A stretch of 64,000 nt of DNA from Acuticoccus mangrovi (GCF_016411865.1 NZ_JAEKJA010000010.1:1-64000); one strand, 5' to 3'. Counted from the stretch's first letter, positions 8,187 through 17,104 are shown. Made by a program: numbers and translations. Notes: a model not told the origin generated them from the sequence alone.

Positions 8187-8852
8187 ATGGAGTTCTCGTT
8201 CGCCTTCGCCCTCGAGATCCTGCCCAAGCTCCTGCGTGGCGCGGTGGTGACCATCGAGGCGACGCTCGTCGGCTTTCTCCTCGCGATCCTCGTCGGGGCG
8301 GGGTTGACGGCGCTGCGCCGCGGAACGCCCCGTCTGGTGTCGGGGGTCACGCGCTGGGTGATGGAGTTCCTGCGCTCCACGCCGCTCCTGGTGAAGGCGT
8401 ATTTCCTCTATTTCGCGCTGCCCGATTTCGGGCTGACGATGGCCCCCTTCGTCGCCGGTGTCGTGGCGCTGGGGCTCCACCACGGGGCCTTCGCATCGGA
8501 AATCATGCGGGCTGGGCTCGACAGCGTGCCGCGCAGCCAGCGCGAGGCCGCCATCGCCCTCAACCTGCCCGAAGGCGCCTGGCGCACCCGTATTCTGATC
8601 CCCCAGGCGGCGCGACCGGTGCTGCCGGGGTTCGGCAACCTCTTCATCTCCATGCTCAAGGACACGCCCGTGCTCTATTCCATTTCCCTCGCGGAGATGA
8701 TGTTCGTGGCCAATGAGATCGGTTCGCTCCAGTTCCGCTACAACGAAGCCTATATCGTCGTCGCACTCATCTACCTGGTGTTCAGCCTGTTGGGCGCCGT
8801 CGGTGTGCGCCTGTTGGAGCGTCGCATGACGCTGCCGGGGAGCCGGCCGTGA
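8187..8852 (+). CDS. Polar amino acid ABC transporter permease (EhuD-like)
   Basis: A 221-residue permease partner of the preceding gene, with five or so hydrophobic segments and an EAA loop at residues 116-135 (REAAIALNLPEGAWRTRILI). The ATG at 8187 lies three bases after the previous stop. Its end overlaps the GTG start of the ATPase by four bases, showing tight coupling of all transporter subunits. Confidence 0.91.
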   Translation: MEFSFAFALEILPKLLRGAVVTIEATLVGFLLAILVGAGLTALRRGTPRLVSGVTRWVMEFLRSTPLLVKAYFLYFALPDFGLTMAPFVAGVVALGLHHGAFASEIMRAGLDSVPRSQREAAIALNLPEGAWRTRILIPQAARPVLPGFGNLFISMLKDTPVLYSISLAEMMFVANEIGSLQFRYNEAYIVVALIYLVFSLLGAVGVRLLERRMTLPGSRP

Positions 8853-9637
8853 GCGCAACCGCCACCGACGCGCCCGCGGTCCGCTTCGCCGCCGCCTGCA
8901 AGAGCTTCGGCGACACGCGGGTGCTCGATCGGTTCGACCTCGACATCCCCCGCGGTGAGAAGACGGTGATCATCGGGCCCAGCGGGTCGGGCAAGTCGAC
9001 GTTGCTGCGCATCCTGATGACGCTCGAAGGGATCGAATCCGGCCGGGTGGAGATCTGCGGCGAGACGTTGACCGACCGGTTCGACGGCGTCGAGCGTGCC
9101 CCGCGCGGTCGTGGCCGGCTGCGCAAGATCCGCGGCCACGTCGGCATGGTGTTCCAGCAGTTCAATCTTTTTCCGCACATGAGTGCGCTCGAGAACGTCG
9201 CCTGCGGGCCGCGCCTCTCGCTGCGTCGTTCGCGGGTCGAGGCGGAGGCGGAGGCCGAAGCGTTGCTGCGCCGGGTCGGGCTCGGCGACAAGCTGGGCTC
9301 CTACCCGCTGCAGCTCTCCGGCGGGCAGCAGCAGCGTGTCGCCATCGCCCGCGCCATGGCCCTGCGGCCGGAAGTGATGCTGTTCGACGAGGTGACCTCG
9401 GCGCTCGACCCCGAGCTGATCGGCGAGGTGCTCGCGGTGATGCGCGAGCTCGCGTCGGAAACCTCACTGACGATGCTGGTGGTCACCCACCAGATGGGTG
9501 TCGCACGGGCGCTCGCCGATCGGGTCTGTTTCCTCGAGAACGGCCGCCTCGTCGAGCAGGGGCCGCCCGAACAGGTGCTGGACGCGCCCGAGAACCCGCG
9601 CACCCGCGAATTCCTGCACGCCCTGAACCTCGCCTGA
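8849..9637 (+). CDS. Polar amino acid ABC transporter ATP-binding protein
   Basis: A 262-residue ABC ATPase: Walker A GPSGSGKS (about residues 45-52), Q-loop FQQFNLFPHM, signature LSGGQQQRVAIARA, Walker B VMLFDEVTSALD and H-loop THQM. It starts with GTG overlapping the permease stop. An insertion of about 14 residues (around VERAPRGRGRLRKIRG) before the Q-loop is characteristic of ectoine-type EhuA ATPases. It completes the second polar amino acid importer and ends the operon. Confidence 0.94.
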   Translation: MSATATDAPAVRFAAACKSFGDTRVLDRFDLDIPRGEKTVIIGPSGSGKSTLLRILMTLEGIESGRVEICGETLTDRFDGVERAPRGRGRLRKIRGHVGMVFQQFNLFPHMSALENVACGPRLSLRRSRVEAEAEAEALLRRVGLGDKLGSYPLQLSGGQQQRVAIARAMALRPEVMLFDEVTSALDPELIGEVLAVMRELASETSLTMLVVTHQMGVARALADRVCFLENGRLVEQGPPEQVLDAPENPRTREFLHALNLA

Positions 9638-9647
9638 GCTTGTCGGT

Positions 9648-9668
9648 GCGGGGGCCGAAGCCCCCCGC
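9648..9668. terminator. Bidirectional terminator-like hairpin between convergent genes
   Basis: GCGGGGG (9648-9654) and CCCCCGC (9662-9668) form a seven-base-pair GC stem around a CCGAAGC loop. It sits in the 32-bp gap between the convergent ATPase and 2-hydroxyacid dehydrogenase genes. No T-run is present on either side. Confidence 0.5.
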
Positions 9669-9669
9669 G

Positions 9670-10611
9670 TCAGTAGCCGCGGGTGCGGTCGACGAGGGCG
9701 GGAATCTCGCCGGTTTCGAAATAGTGGCGCACGTTGCCCGCGGCGATGGCGGCGGCGCTCGCCTTGTGGGTCGGCGCCGAGATGTGGGGCAGCACCGTCA
9801 CCGAGGGATGGCGCCAGAGCGGATCGTCGGCCGGCAGGGGCTCGACTGCGAAGACGTCGAGCACGGCATGGCCGAGCCGCCCGTCGCTCAGCCGCTCGGC
9901 GAGGGCGGCGACGTCCACCACCGGACCACGGCCGAAATTGATGAGCCCGGCGCCCTTGGGCAGCTTGTCCAGCGCTTCGGCGCCGAGAAGGCCGCGGGTC
10001 TCGGGCGTCAGGGGCAGAAGGCTGACGGCGATCTCGGCCCGGGACAGGATTTCCGCAAGGCCCTCGGGCCCGTGGAAGGTCTCGACGCCCTCCATCTCCG
10101 TCGGGGTGCGGGTCCAGCCCATCACCGGGAAATCCTGGGCGAGGAGGGCGCGGGCGGCGGCACGGCCGAGATGGCCGAGGCCGAGGATGGCGATCGGGCG
10201 CTCCTGTGCGAGGCGCATCGGGCGGGGCGACCACTCGACCCGGGCCTGGGCCGCGGCATAGTGGGGCATGTCGCGGTGGAGATAGAGGGTCCAGGCGAGC
10301 ACCGCCTCGGCCATGCTCAGGGCGAGCTGCGGGTCGACGAGGCGCACCACCTTGAGGCTTTCGGGCAGCTCGGCGACGATCCGCTCCACCCCGGCCCAGA
10401 GGCTCTGCACCCATTCGAGGGCCGGCAGCTCGGCGAGTTCCGCCGGCTCCGGGTTGGCGACGACGGCGACGCGGGCGGCGGCCCGCTCGGCCGCGGTCGT
10501 CTCGGCGAAGGGGACGATGCGCGCTTCGGGCAAGGCGGTGCGCAGGGCCGCGAGCCACTCCGGCGTGACCTCGCGCGCGACGAAGGGGATGACGGGCACA
10601 GTCGCGGTCAC
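9670..10611 (-). CDS. NAD(P)-dependent D-2-hydroxyacid dehydrogenase (GhrA-like)
   Basis: A 313-residue member of the glyoxylate/hydroxypyruvate reductase family. It shows the nucleotide motif GLGHLGRAAA (about residues 138-147), the substrate arginine in NFGRGPVVD and the catalytic histidine in LPHISAPTHK. These enzymes reduce 2-oxo acids to D-2-hydroxy acids. The GTG start at 10611 is chosen over upstream frames because a GGAG sequence lies nine bases before it. It is downstream of the deacylase and aminotransferase genes on the same strand and could reduce the 2-oxo acid made by the aminotransferase. Confidence 0.85.
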   Translation of the reverse strand: MTATVPVIPFVAREVTPEWLAALRTALPEARIVPFAETTAAERAAARVAVVANPEPAELAELPALEWVQSLWAGVERIVAELPESLKVVRLVDPQLALSMAEAVLAWTLYLHRDMPHYAAAQARVEWSPRPMRLAQERPIAILGLGHLGRAAARALLAQDFPVMGWTRTPTEMEGVETFHGPEGLAEILSRAEIAVSLLPLTPETRGLLGAEALDKLPKGAGLINFGRGPVVDVAALAERLSDGRLGHAVLDVFAVEPLPADDPLWRHPSVTVLPHISAPTHKASAAAIAAGNVRHYFETGEIPALVDRTRGY

Positions 10612-10810
10612 GATACGGAACTCCGTTGGATGGGATTGGGGTTCGCCCCGGTGGCGGGACGGTTCGGCGAGGGGGGCGAGACCGTGATGGCCCACCCACC
10701 CGGTAGGAGGCTCTCGACGGCTCTGGCGGTGCGGGCGCCGTCGAGGCCATGGCCGTGCCGGGTGCGGGGAAGGGTGGGCATCACGGTCTCTTGTGGTGTG
10801 CCGAGCGGGA

Positions 10811-11998
10811 TCAGGCCCGCGGCATCATTTCGAGAACGACGTCGGCGTAGATCCGGGCGGAGGCCTCGAACTCGTCGATGGGCACGAACTCGTCCGGCTT
10901 GTGGGCGACGCCGATGGAGCCTGGGCCGATGACGATCCCCTGCGCGCCGAGGGTGCGGAAGTGGACGAGGTCGCAGGCGCCCGAGAAGCCGAGGGGGGCG
11001 TCGTCCTCGCCCGCGCCGTGGCGGCGCCCGGCGGCGCGGCCGGCGGCGACGAGAGGGTGATCGGGCAGGGTTTCGGCCGCACCGCCCGTGGTGGGCGCGA
11101 AGCGGACGATCTCGGCCTCGACGCCGAGCTCCTCGCGGGCGGCGACGAGCAGGGCTTCGATCTCCGCCGTCGCCGACGCCTCGTCCTCGCCGGGGATCAT
11201 GCGGCGGTCGAGCATCAGCTCCATCTGGTCGGGCACCATGTTGTCGGCGAGGCCGGCGTTGGCGCGCGTGACGGTCAGGCTGCCGCCGCCCACCAAGGGA
11301 TGGGGCGGCCGGGCGGCGATCTCCTCGCCGAGCGCCTCGATGCGGGGCAGGAGCCGGGCGGTCTGGAAGATGGCGTTGACGCCGAGTTGGGGCGAGGCGG
11401 AATGGGCCGCCGTCCCCTTCACCCGCACGATCGGCCGCAAGCTGCCCTTGTGGGCGATGATGGTGCGGTTCGACGTCGGCTCGCCGATGATGGCGAGGTC
11501 GATCTTGGGCGCTTGCTCGGCGAGGCGGCGGGCGCCGGCGCTTCCGACCTCCTCGTCCGCCACGAAGACGCCGAGGAGGGTCCCGCTCCAGGCTTCGCGC
11601 TGGGCGGCGAGCAGGCGCAGTGCCTCGAGCATCGCCGCGAGCGGGCCTTTGGCGTCGCAGGCGCCGCGGGCGAAGAGCTTGCCGTCGGCTTCCGCGAGCG
11701 TGAGCGGCGGACGGCTCCAGCCTTCACCGACGGGAACCACGTCCATGTGGGTGTTGAAGGCGAAGACCGGCCCGGGCCCGTTCTCGAGCCGCGCCGCCAC
11801 GTTGACGCGGTCGGGGAGGCCATGGGCCTCGAACCGATCCAGCGTGACGGTGAAGCCGACGGCTTCGAGCTGGGCGGCGATGAATTCGGCGCAGGGCGCT
11901 TCGCGCCCCGGCGGGTTCTGGGTGTCGAAGGCCGTGAGGGTGGTGAGGTCCGCGATCATGCGGTCCAGGTTGGGGCGAAGATTGTCGCCAGCGTGCAT
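10811..11998 (-). CDS. M20 family deacylase, acetylornithine deacetylase (ArgE)-like
   Basis: A 395-residue zinc amidohydrolase. Metal-site motifs are in order: NTHMDVVPVG (about residue 84), RGACDAKGPLAAM (about 112) and ADEEVGSAGAR (about 146). The family removes acyl groups from N-acyl amino acids such as N-acetylornithine; N-acetyl-diaminobutyrate deacetylases in ectoine breakdown also belong here. It lies 28 bp after the aminotransferase gene and before the hydroxyacid dehydrogenase, so deacylation, transamination and reduction could be consecutive steps. As the arginine genes are absent, a catabolic role is more likely than arginine synthesis. Confidence 0.85.
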   Translation of the reverse strand: MHAGDNLRPNLDRMIADLTTLTAFDTQNPPGREAPCAEFIAAQLEAVGFTVTLDRFEAHGLPDRVNVAARLENGPGPVFAFNTHMDVVPVGEGWSRPPLTLAEADGKLFARGACDAKGPLAAMLEALRLLAAQREAWSGTLLGVFVADEEVGSAGARRLAEQAPKIDLAIIGEPTSNRTIIAHKGSLRPIVRVKGTAAHSASPQLGVNAIFQTARLLPRIEALGEEIAARPPHPLVGGGSLTVTRANAGLADNMVPDQMELMLDRRMIPGEDEASATAEIEALLVAAREELGVEAEIVRFAPTTGGAAETLPDHPLVAAGRAAGRRHGAGEDDAPLGFSGACDLVHFRTLGAQGIVIGPGSIGVAHKPDEFVPIDEFEASARIYADVVLEMMPRA

Positions 11999-12026
11999 TT
12001 TCTTACGACCTTTATACGATTCTTAG

Positions 12027-13244
12027 TCAGCCGAGCTGCTTGCAGGCATCGACGATCCCCTGCATCGCGCGGCGCAGGACGTCGGTATCCACGGCATAGG
12101 CGAGGCGCAGATAGGGGGAGGTGCCGAAGGCCGCACCCGGGATCAGGCCCACACCCGAAGCATCGAGGATCCAGGCGGCGACGTCGCCGTCGGTTTTGAT
12201 CACGTCGCTGTCGGGCCGCTTACGACCGATGAGGCCGGAGCAGTCGATGTAGGCGTAGAAGGCGCCCTGGGGCCGGCCACAGGCGAGGCCGGGGGCGCGC
12301 TCGATGGCCTCGAGCACGATGTGGCGGCGCTCGTCCAGCGTCGTCAGCCACTCGTCCATGAAGTCCCGCTCTTCGCGCAGCGCCGCCACGGCGGCGGCCT
12401 GGCTGATGGAGCTGGCATTGGTGGAGCTCTGGCTCTGCAGCGTCTCCATGGCCTTGATCAGCGGGGCCGGGCCGGCGGCGTAGCCGAGCCGCCAACCGGT
12501 CATCGAGAACGCCTTGGACACGCCGTTGATCACCACGCAGCGCGATTTCAGCGCGGGCTCGACCTCAGGCATGGTGGCGAAGGGCAGGCCGTCGTAGCGG
12601 ATGTGCTCGTAGATGTCGTCGCAGAGCACGAGCACGTCGGGGTAGGGCGCGAGGACGCGGGCGAGGGCGCTCAGCTCCTCGGCGGTCAGGATCGCGCCGG
12701 TGGGATTGTTGGGCGAGTTCAGCACCAGCCAGCGGCTCTTCGGGGTGAGGGCGGCGGCGAGCCGCTCGGGCGTCGGCTTCCAGTCCGAGGCGGCGTCGCA
12801 GGGCAGGATCACCGGCTCGCCGTCGGCAAGGCGCGCCATGTCGGGATAGCTGACCCAGTGCGGGGCCGGGATGATGACTTCGTCGCCGGGGCTGACCGTC
12901 GCCATCAGCGCGTCGAGGATGAGCGGTTTGGCGCCGGGGCCGGCGATGATCTCGTCCAGCGTGTAGTCGAGGCCGTTCTCGTTGTGCAGCTTGTCGCGGA
13001 TCGCCTCGCGCAGGACCTGAGTGCCGGCGACGGAGGTGTACTTCGTCTCGCCCCTTTCGATCGCATCATGGGCGGCACGGCGAACGTGGACGGGCGTATC
13101 GAAGTCGAGCTCCCCTTCGCCGAGATTGATCACCTCGCGCGCCTCGGCGGCGAGACGGCGCAGGCGTTGGGAAATCTCCGCCGTCGGTGAAGGCCGCAGC
13201 CGGCTCATCCGCGGTGCGAGGCGGAGCCTGGGGTGGTCGAGCAT
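12027..13244 (-). CDS. Class I/II PLP-dependent aminotransferase
   Basis: A 405-residue fold-type I aminotransferase related to AspC/AAT-I. The pyridoxal-phosphate lysine is in GVSKAFSMTGWRLGYAAGP (about residue 240), the NNPTGAILT motif is at about residue 177 and the invariant arginine is in PYLRLAYA near the C-terminus. It heads a three-gene minus-strand operon and is preceded by an operator-like site at 13264-13292, implying control by the adjacent GntR regulator. The amino donor is unknown. Confidence 0.9.
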   Translation of the reverse strand: MLDHPRLRLAPRMSRLRPSPTAEISQRLRRLAAEAREVINLGEGELDFDTPVHVRRAAHDAIERGETKYTSVAGTQVLREAIRDKLHNENGLDYTLDEIIAGPGAKPLILDALMATVSPGDEVIIPAPHWVSYPDMARLADGEPVILPCDAASDWKPTPERLAAALTPKSRWLVLNSPNNPTGAILTAEELSALARVLAPYPDVLVLCDDIYEHIRYDGLPFATMPEVEPALKSRCVVINGVSKAFSMTGWRLGYAAGPAPLIKAMETLQSQSSTNASSISQAAAVAALREERDFMDEWLTTLDERRHIVLEAIERAPGLACGRPQGAFYAYIDCSGLIGRKRPDSDVIKTDGDVAAWILDASGVGLIPGAAFGTSPYLRLAYAVDTDVLRRAMQGIVDACKQLG

Positions 13245-13263
13245 CGAGCATCCTCTGTTTAGG

Positions 13264-13292
13264 AATGCACTTAATCGATCAAAATATGCAAT
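13264..13292. promoter_or_regulatory. Operator-like inverted repeat AATGCAC-N15-ATGCAAT (site 2)
   Basis: The left heptamer AATGCAC (13264-13270) and right heptamer ATGCAAT (13286-13292) each differ by one base from the ATTGCAC/GTGCAAT arms of the other two sites and keep the 15-bp spacer exactly. It lies 20 bp upstream of the aminotransferase start, between it and the regulator gene, in an AT-rich patch. Confidence 0.55.
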
Positions 13293-13365
13293 GTAAAGCG
13301 AAGCCCGTCCCGGACGGGCGGTCTGGGGCGCCTTTGCGAGGGGGCGATCGGGTCGCGGCGTTCCC

Positions 13366-14346
13366 TCAGCCGCGGGCGGCGGAGGGCGGGGGGCTCGCCG
13401 ACCAGGGGTCCCCGGCCGTCGGCTGCGGGGTGCGGCTCGCCACCTCGTGCAGGCCGGCGTCGAGCGCCTTCGACAGGTGCCGGCGCAGCAGCGCTTCGGC
13501 CTCGTCCATGTCCTGGCTGTAGAGCGCGTCCATCACCGCCATGTGCTCCTTCATCCAGGCCACGGTGCGGGCGGTGTCGCGGTAGCCTTGATATTCGAGC
13601 GGGCGGCGCAGTCGGTTCTGCTGCTGGATCGCCTGGGTGAAGAAGGCGTTGCCGGAGAAGCCGACCAGCGTCTCGTGGAAGTTGGCGTCGAGCTCGAAGA
13701 GCTCCCAGCCCTGCACCTGCATGTTTTCGCCCTGCTCGAGCAGCCACAGATGGCGCCGCCGCATCCGGTCGAGCGCCAGAAGGTCCACCCGGAAGTCCGC
13801 GAGGCGTAGGGCGGCGGGCTCCAGGGTGAGGCGGAAATTGTAGCTGTCGCGCAGTGCGTCGCCGCTGTCGAGGGCGGGCATGAAGGTCCAGCCGTGGCCG
13901 CGATTCTTCGACACGACCCCTTCGTCGGCCATGCGCGACAGGGTCTTGATCAGCACCGCCCGGTTCACCCCATAGCGCTCCAGGAGAGCCGATTGGGTGA
14001 CCGAGGCCGGGATGAGACCCTCCACCCGCTCCCGGATCAGGCGCATGTAGAGATCGTCCTCCTGGGTGGCGGGCACGGCGAGGCGTGTGGTCTTCAGCTC
14101 GGCCCAACCCTTGCGCAGCGAGAAGCCGTGATTGGGGCGCGCCTCGACCACGCCCTTCTCGGCGAGCAGCAGCAGGGCGGCGCGCACCGGCGTGCGCGAG
14201 ACGCCGAATTCGCTCGCGAGCGCGATCTCGGCGAGGCGGTCGCCGGGGTCCATGCGTCGGTCGCGCACGATGTCGAGGATCTGATTGGAGAGCTGGTGAC
14301 GAACCTTGTCGCCCACGCCGCCGGCGCGCGCCTTGCCCGTTGTCAT
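13366..14346 (-). CDS. GntR-family regulator with two winged-helix domains and an FCD-like domain
   Basis: A 326-residue regulator. Residues 13-80 are a GntR winged helix (LAEIALASEFGVSRTPVRAA is the helix-turn-helix). A second winged-helix-like segment follows at about residues 95-150 (ALLERYGVNRAVLIKTLSRM, then GVVSKNRGHGWTF as the wing). Residues 165-300 form an all-helical FCD-like effector domain. Most FadR-type proteins have only one DNA-binding domain, about 230-250 residues in all, so this one is long. It is divergent from the M24 operon and next to the aminotransferase operon, and operator-like sites lie before both. Confidence 0.85.
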   Translation of the reverse strand: MTTGKARAGGVGDKVRHQLSNQILDIVRDRRMDPGDRLAEIALASEFGVSRTPVRAALLLLAEKGVVEARPNHGFSLRKGWAELKTTRLAVPATQEDDLYMRLIRERVEGLIPASVTQSALLERYGVNRAVLIKTLSRMADEGVVSKNRGHGWTFMPALDSGDALRDSYNFRLTLEPAALRLADFRVDLLALDRMRRRHLWLLEQGENMQVQGWELFELDANFHETLVGFSGNAFFTQAIQQQNRLRRPLEYQGYRDTARTVAWMKEHMAVMDALYSQDMDEAEALLRRHLSKALDAGLHEVASRTPQPTAGDPWSASPPPSAARG

Positions 14347-14557
14347 CCTCCGATCCTTCCCTTCATCCGCCCCGCTCCAACCATCCGCCGACCCGCCGCC
14401 GAGGGAACGCACCGTCGCCGATTATGCACTTTTTATTTCTTGTCTAGCGGTGAATGCGCGCCGGCGCGATACGCCGGTCACGCGAAATTCCCTCGCCATG
14501 ACGCGGGCCAAGGCCGGTCCAAGCGCGGGTTTGCCGTGCCGCAGCAGGTCGCCTTGC

Positions 14558-14586
14558 ATTGCACAAATAAAGACCTAAAGTGCAAT
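14558..14586. promoter_or_regulatory. Operator-like inverted repeat ATTGCAC-N15-GTGCAAT (site 3)
   Basis: Perfect heptamer arms, ATTGCAC at 14558-14564 and GTGCAAT at 14580-14586, with a 15-bp spacer. Arm centres are 22 bp apart, about two helical turns. It lies in the roughly 300-bp divergent region between the GntR regulator and the M24 hydrolase gene, 57 bp before the latter. The rest of the region holds an AT-rich patch (14420-14445) that may carry the regulator's own promoter. Confidence 0.65.
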
Positions 14587-14643
14587 CAAGTATCGGCCTC
14601 TGCGCCGAAACTGCGACCCGACCCAGCCAGGAGCACCCCTTTC

Positions 14644-15831
14644 GTGGCCCAGACCGACCTCGCCGACATCATGCGCGCCGTTCCCCAAGGCGCCGAGAGC
14701 GCCTTCCCCAAAGCCGAATACGACGCCCGCATCGCCGCTCTGCGCGCGTCCATGGCGGCGCGCGGGATGGATCTCATGATCACCTCGGGCCCGGAGAACA
14801 TCTTCTATCTCAGCGGCCAGCAGACCCCCGGCTACTATACCTTCCAGGCTCTGTGCGTGCCGATCGAGGGTGATCCGTTCCTGGTCTGCCGTGGTCTCGA
14901 GGCGATGAATGCCCGCCTCAACAGCTTCATCGGCGACATCACCGGCTACGCCGACGACGTCTCCCCCGCCGAGGCGCTCGCCGGGGCGCTGAAGGCGCGC
15001 GGCTGGATGGGCAAGAAGGTCGGTCTCGACAAGTCGGCCTGGTTCCTCACCGTCAACCTCTACGCCACCCTCGCCGACGCGCTGGGCGACACGCTCGACG
15101 CCTCGGGCATGGTGGAGCCGCTGCGCCGGGTGAAGTCGCCGCTCGAGATCGAGCAGCTGAAGGCCGCCGCCGCCGCCAACGACGCCGGCATGAAGGCCGG
15201 CCTCGAAGCGACCCGCGCCGGCTCTACCGAGAACGACGTCGCCGCGGCCATCATGCAGGCCTCCATCGCGGCGGGCTCGGAATATGTGGGCATGGCGCCG
15301 TTCGTGACCTCGGGCCCGCGCTCAGGCATCCCGCACACCACCTGGCGCCGGCGCAAGCTGATCCCGGGCGACGTCGCCGTGCTCGAGACCTCCGCCTGCT
15401 ACAACCGTTACCACGCCGCGCTCTTCCGTACCGTCTTCATCGGCGACGTGCCGGCCGACGCGCCGGGCATGTTCGACGTGTGCATGACGGGCCTCGACGC
15501 CGCCGTGTCCAAGCTCGCCCCCGGCAACACCTGCGCCGACGTCCACAACGCGGTGCAGAAGGTGATCGACGACGCGGGTCAGACCGAGGGCTACCGCAAG
15601 CGCACCGGCTACTCGATGGGCATCTCCTTCGCGCCGGACTGGGGCGAGGGCAACATCCTCAGCCTCTTCCGTGGCATCGACGTGCCGCTCGAGGCCGGCA
15701 TGGCCTTCCACGTGCCGATCACGCTGCGCTCCTACAACCGTTTCACCGTCGCCGTTTCCGAGACGGTGCTGGTGACGGAGAACGGCGGCGTGCCGCTGTC
15801 GACCCTGCCGCGCGATCTCGTGGTCGCCTGA
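14644..15831 (+). CDS. Creatinase/ectoine-hydrolase-type M24 protein (first copy)
   Basis: A 395-residue pita-bread-fold protein with a creatinase N-terminal domain (about residues 25-155) followed by an M24 domain. Positions that hold the two metal-binding aspartates in aminopeptidase P read LETSACYNRYHAALFRT, so the metal site is degenerate, as in creatinase and the ectoine hydrolase DoeA/EutD. GPRSGIPHTTW carries the histidine expected at the active site. The GTG at 14644 has AGGAG ten bases upstream; an ATG at 14671 is an alternative. It leads an operon with an AmaB-like hydrolase, SDR and MLE-type enzyme. Likely cleaves a C-N bond in a small solute. Confidence 0.8.
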   Translation: MAQTDLADIMRAVPQGAESAFPKAEYDARIAALRASMAARGMDLMITSGPENIFYLSGQQTPGYYTFQALCVPIEGDPFLVCRGLEAMNARLNSFIGDITGYADDVSPAEALAGALKARGWMGKKVGLDKSAWFLTVNLYATLADALGDTLDASGMVEPLRRVKSPLEIEQLKAAAAANDAGMKAGLEATRAGSTENDVAAAIMQASIAAGSEYVGMAPFVTSGPRSGIPHTTWRRRKLIPGDVAVLETSACYNRYHAALFRTVFIGDVPADAPGMFDVCMTGLDAAVSKLAPGNTCADVHNAVQKVIDDAGQTEGYRKRTGYSMGISFAPDWGEGNILSLFRGIDVPLEAGMAFHVPITLRSYNRFTVAVSETVLVTENGGVPLSTLPRDLVVA

Positions 15832-15835
15832 TCCG

Positions 15836-17104
15836 ATGCGTCCCAACCGTCCGCCCGAGCCCGATCACGCTCTCGCCGCCCGCCTGTTCGACATCCTCGC
15901 GAAAGAGACGGCCGACGTGGCCGGTGTCACCCGTGAGGCCTTCGGGCGGGGCGAGCAGTTCGCCCACGATCTCGTCGCCGAGACCGGCCGCGAGATCGGG
16001 TTGGAGGTGTCGACCGACGCCGGCGGCAACCTCTATCTGCGGCTGCCCGGTACGGGCGGGACGGGACGCATGATCCTCGCGGGCTCGCATCTCGACAGCG
16101 TGCCCATGGGGGGCAACTTCGACGGGGCGGCGGGGGTGCTCGCACCGCTCGCCGTCGCCGCGGGCTGGAAGAAGGCGGGCTTCGCGCTCGCCGACGACCT
16201 CGTGGTGGTGGCCCTGCGCGCCGAGGAGAGCAACTGGTTCCCGGTCTCCTATCCCGGCTCCAAGATGGCGCTCGGCCTCCTGCCGCCCGAAACCCTGGAG
16301 CTGAAGCGCTCCGACACCGGACGCACCCTGCGCGACCACATGGCCGAGCTCGGCTTCGATCCCGATGTGATCGCCGCCGGCACGCCCCAGGTGGACAAGA
16401 GCCGCATCCGCGCCTTCGTGGAGCTCCACATCGAGCAGGGGCCGACCCTCATCGGCGCGGACCTGCCGGCGGCGGTGGTCACCGGCATCCGCGGCTCGAT
16501 CCGCTATCGCGAGGCCCGGGTCTTCGGAACCTACGCCCATTCGGGCGCCACCCCGCGGGCGTTCCGCACCGACGCGGTGATCGGCGCGGCCGACCTCGTG
16601 ATGCGCCTCCAGGCCGACTGGCTGCGCCTCGAGGCGGAGGGGCGTGACCTCACCTTCACCGCCGGACAGTTCTTCACCGATCCCGCCCAGCACGCCTTTT
16701 CCAAGATCGCCGGCGAAGTGTTCGTTTCGCTCGATCTGCGTTCCAACGACCCGGCGCTTCTCGAAGAGCTGGGCCCGCTGCTCGAAGAGCGCTTCGCCGA
16801 GGTCGAGGCCGCCCACGGGGTGCGGATCGATCCCGGCCCGCGCACCGGCTCGACACCGGCGCTGATGGATCCGGAGCTGCGCGAAGCGTTCGGTTCGGCC
16901 ATGGAGGATCTCGACCTGCCGCGCTTCGAGATGGCGAGCGGCGCCGGCCACGATGCGGCGACCTTCGCCGGCGCCGGGGTGCCCTCGGTCATGCTCTTCG
17001 TGCGCAACGCCAACGGCAGCCACAACCCGGACGAGGCGATGGAGATGGACGACTTCGAGTGCGCCACCCGGCTTCTCGCCGACGGTCTGGCGCGCATCCG
17101 ATGA
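15836..17104 (+). CDS. Zn-dependent hydrolase, N-carbamoyl-L-amino acid hydrolase (AmaB/HyuC)-like
   Basis: A 422-residue M20-type amidase. Metal motifs are GSHLDSVPMGGNFDGAAGVL (His/Asp, about residues 82-101), EESNWFP (Glu pair, about 129) and a late HDA in GAGHDAATFAG. The dimerisation-domain stretch AHSGATPRAFRTDA is typical of N-carbamoyl-amino acid hydrolases and allantoate amidohydrolases, which release ammonia and CO2 from ureido compounds. It starts four bases after the M24 gene. In that context it could act on the product of the creatinase-like step, as carbamoyl hydrolysis follows ring or amidine opening in related pathways. Confidence 0.85.
   Translation: MRPNRPPEPDHALAARLFDILAKETADVAGVTREAFGRGEQFAHDLVAETGREIGLEVSTDAGGNLYLRLPGTGGTGRMILAGSHLDSVPMGGNFDGAAGVLAPLAVAAGWKKAGFALADDLVVVALRAEESNWFPVSYPGSKMALGLLPPETLELKRSDTGRTLRDHMAELGFDPDVIAAGTPQVDKSRIRAFVELHIEQGPTLIGADLPAAVVTGIRGSIRYREARVFGTYAHSGATPRAFRTDAVIGAADLVMRLQADWLRLEAEGRDLTFTAGQFFTDPAQHAFSKIAGEVFVSLDLRSNDPALLEELGPLLEERFAEVEAAHGVRIDPGPRTGSTPALMDPELREAFGSAMEDLDLPRFEMASGAGHDAATFAGAGVPSVMLFVRNANGSHNPDEAMEMDDFECATRLLADGLARIR

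Noticed and set aside
14420-14455. A fourth ATTGCAC-type operator near the regulator start (TATGCAC...GTGAAT)
   Set aside because: The spacer is 20 bp rather than 15 and the right arm matches poorly.
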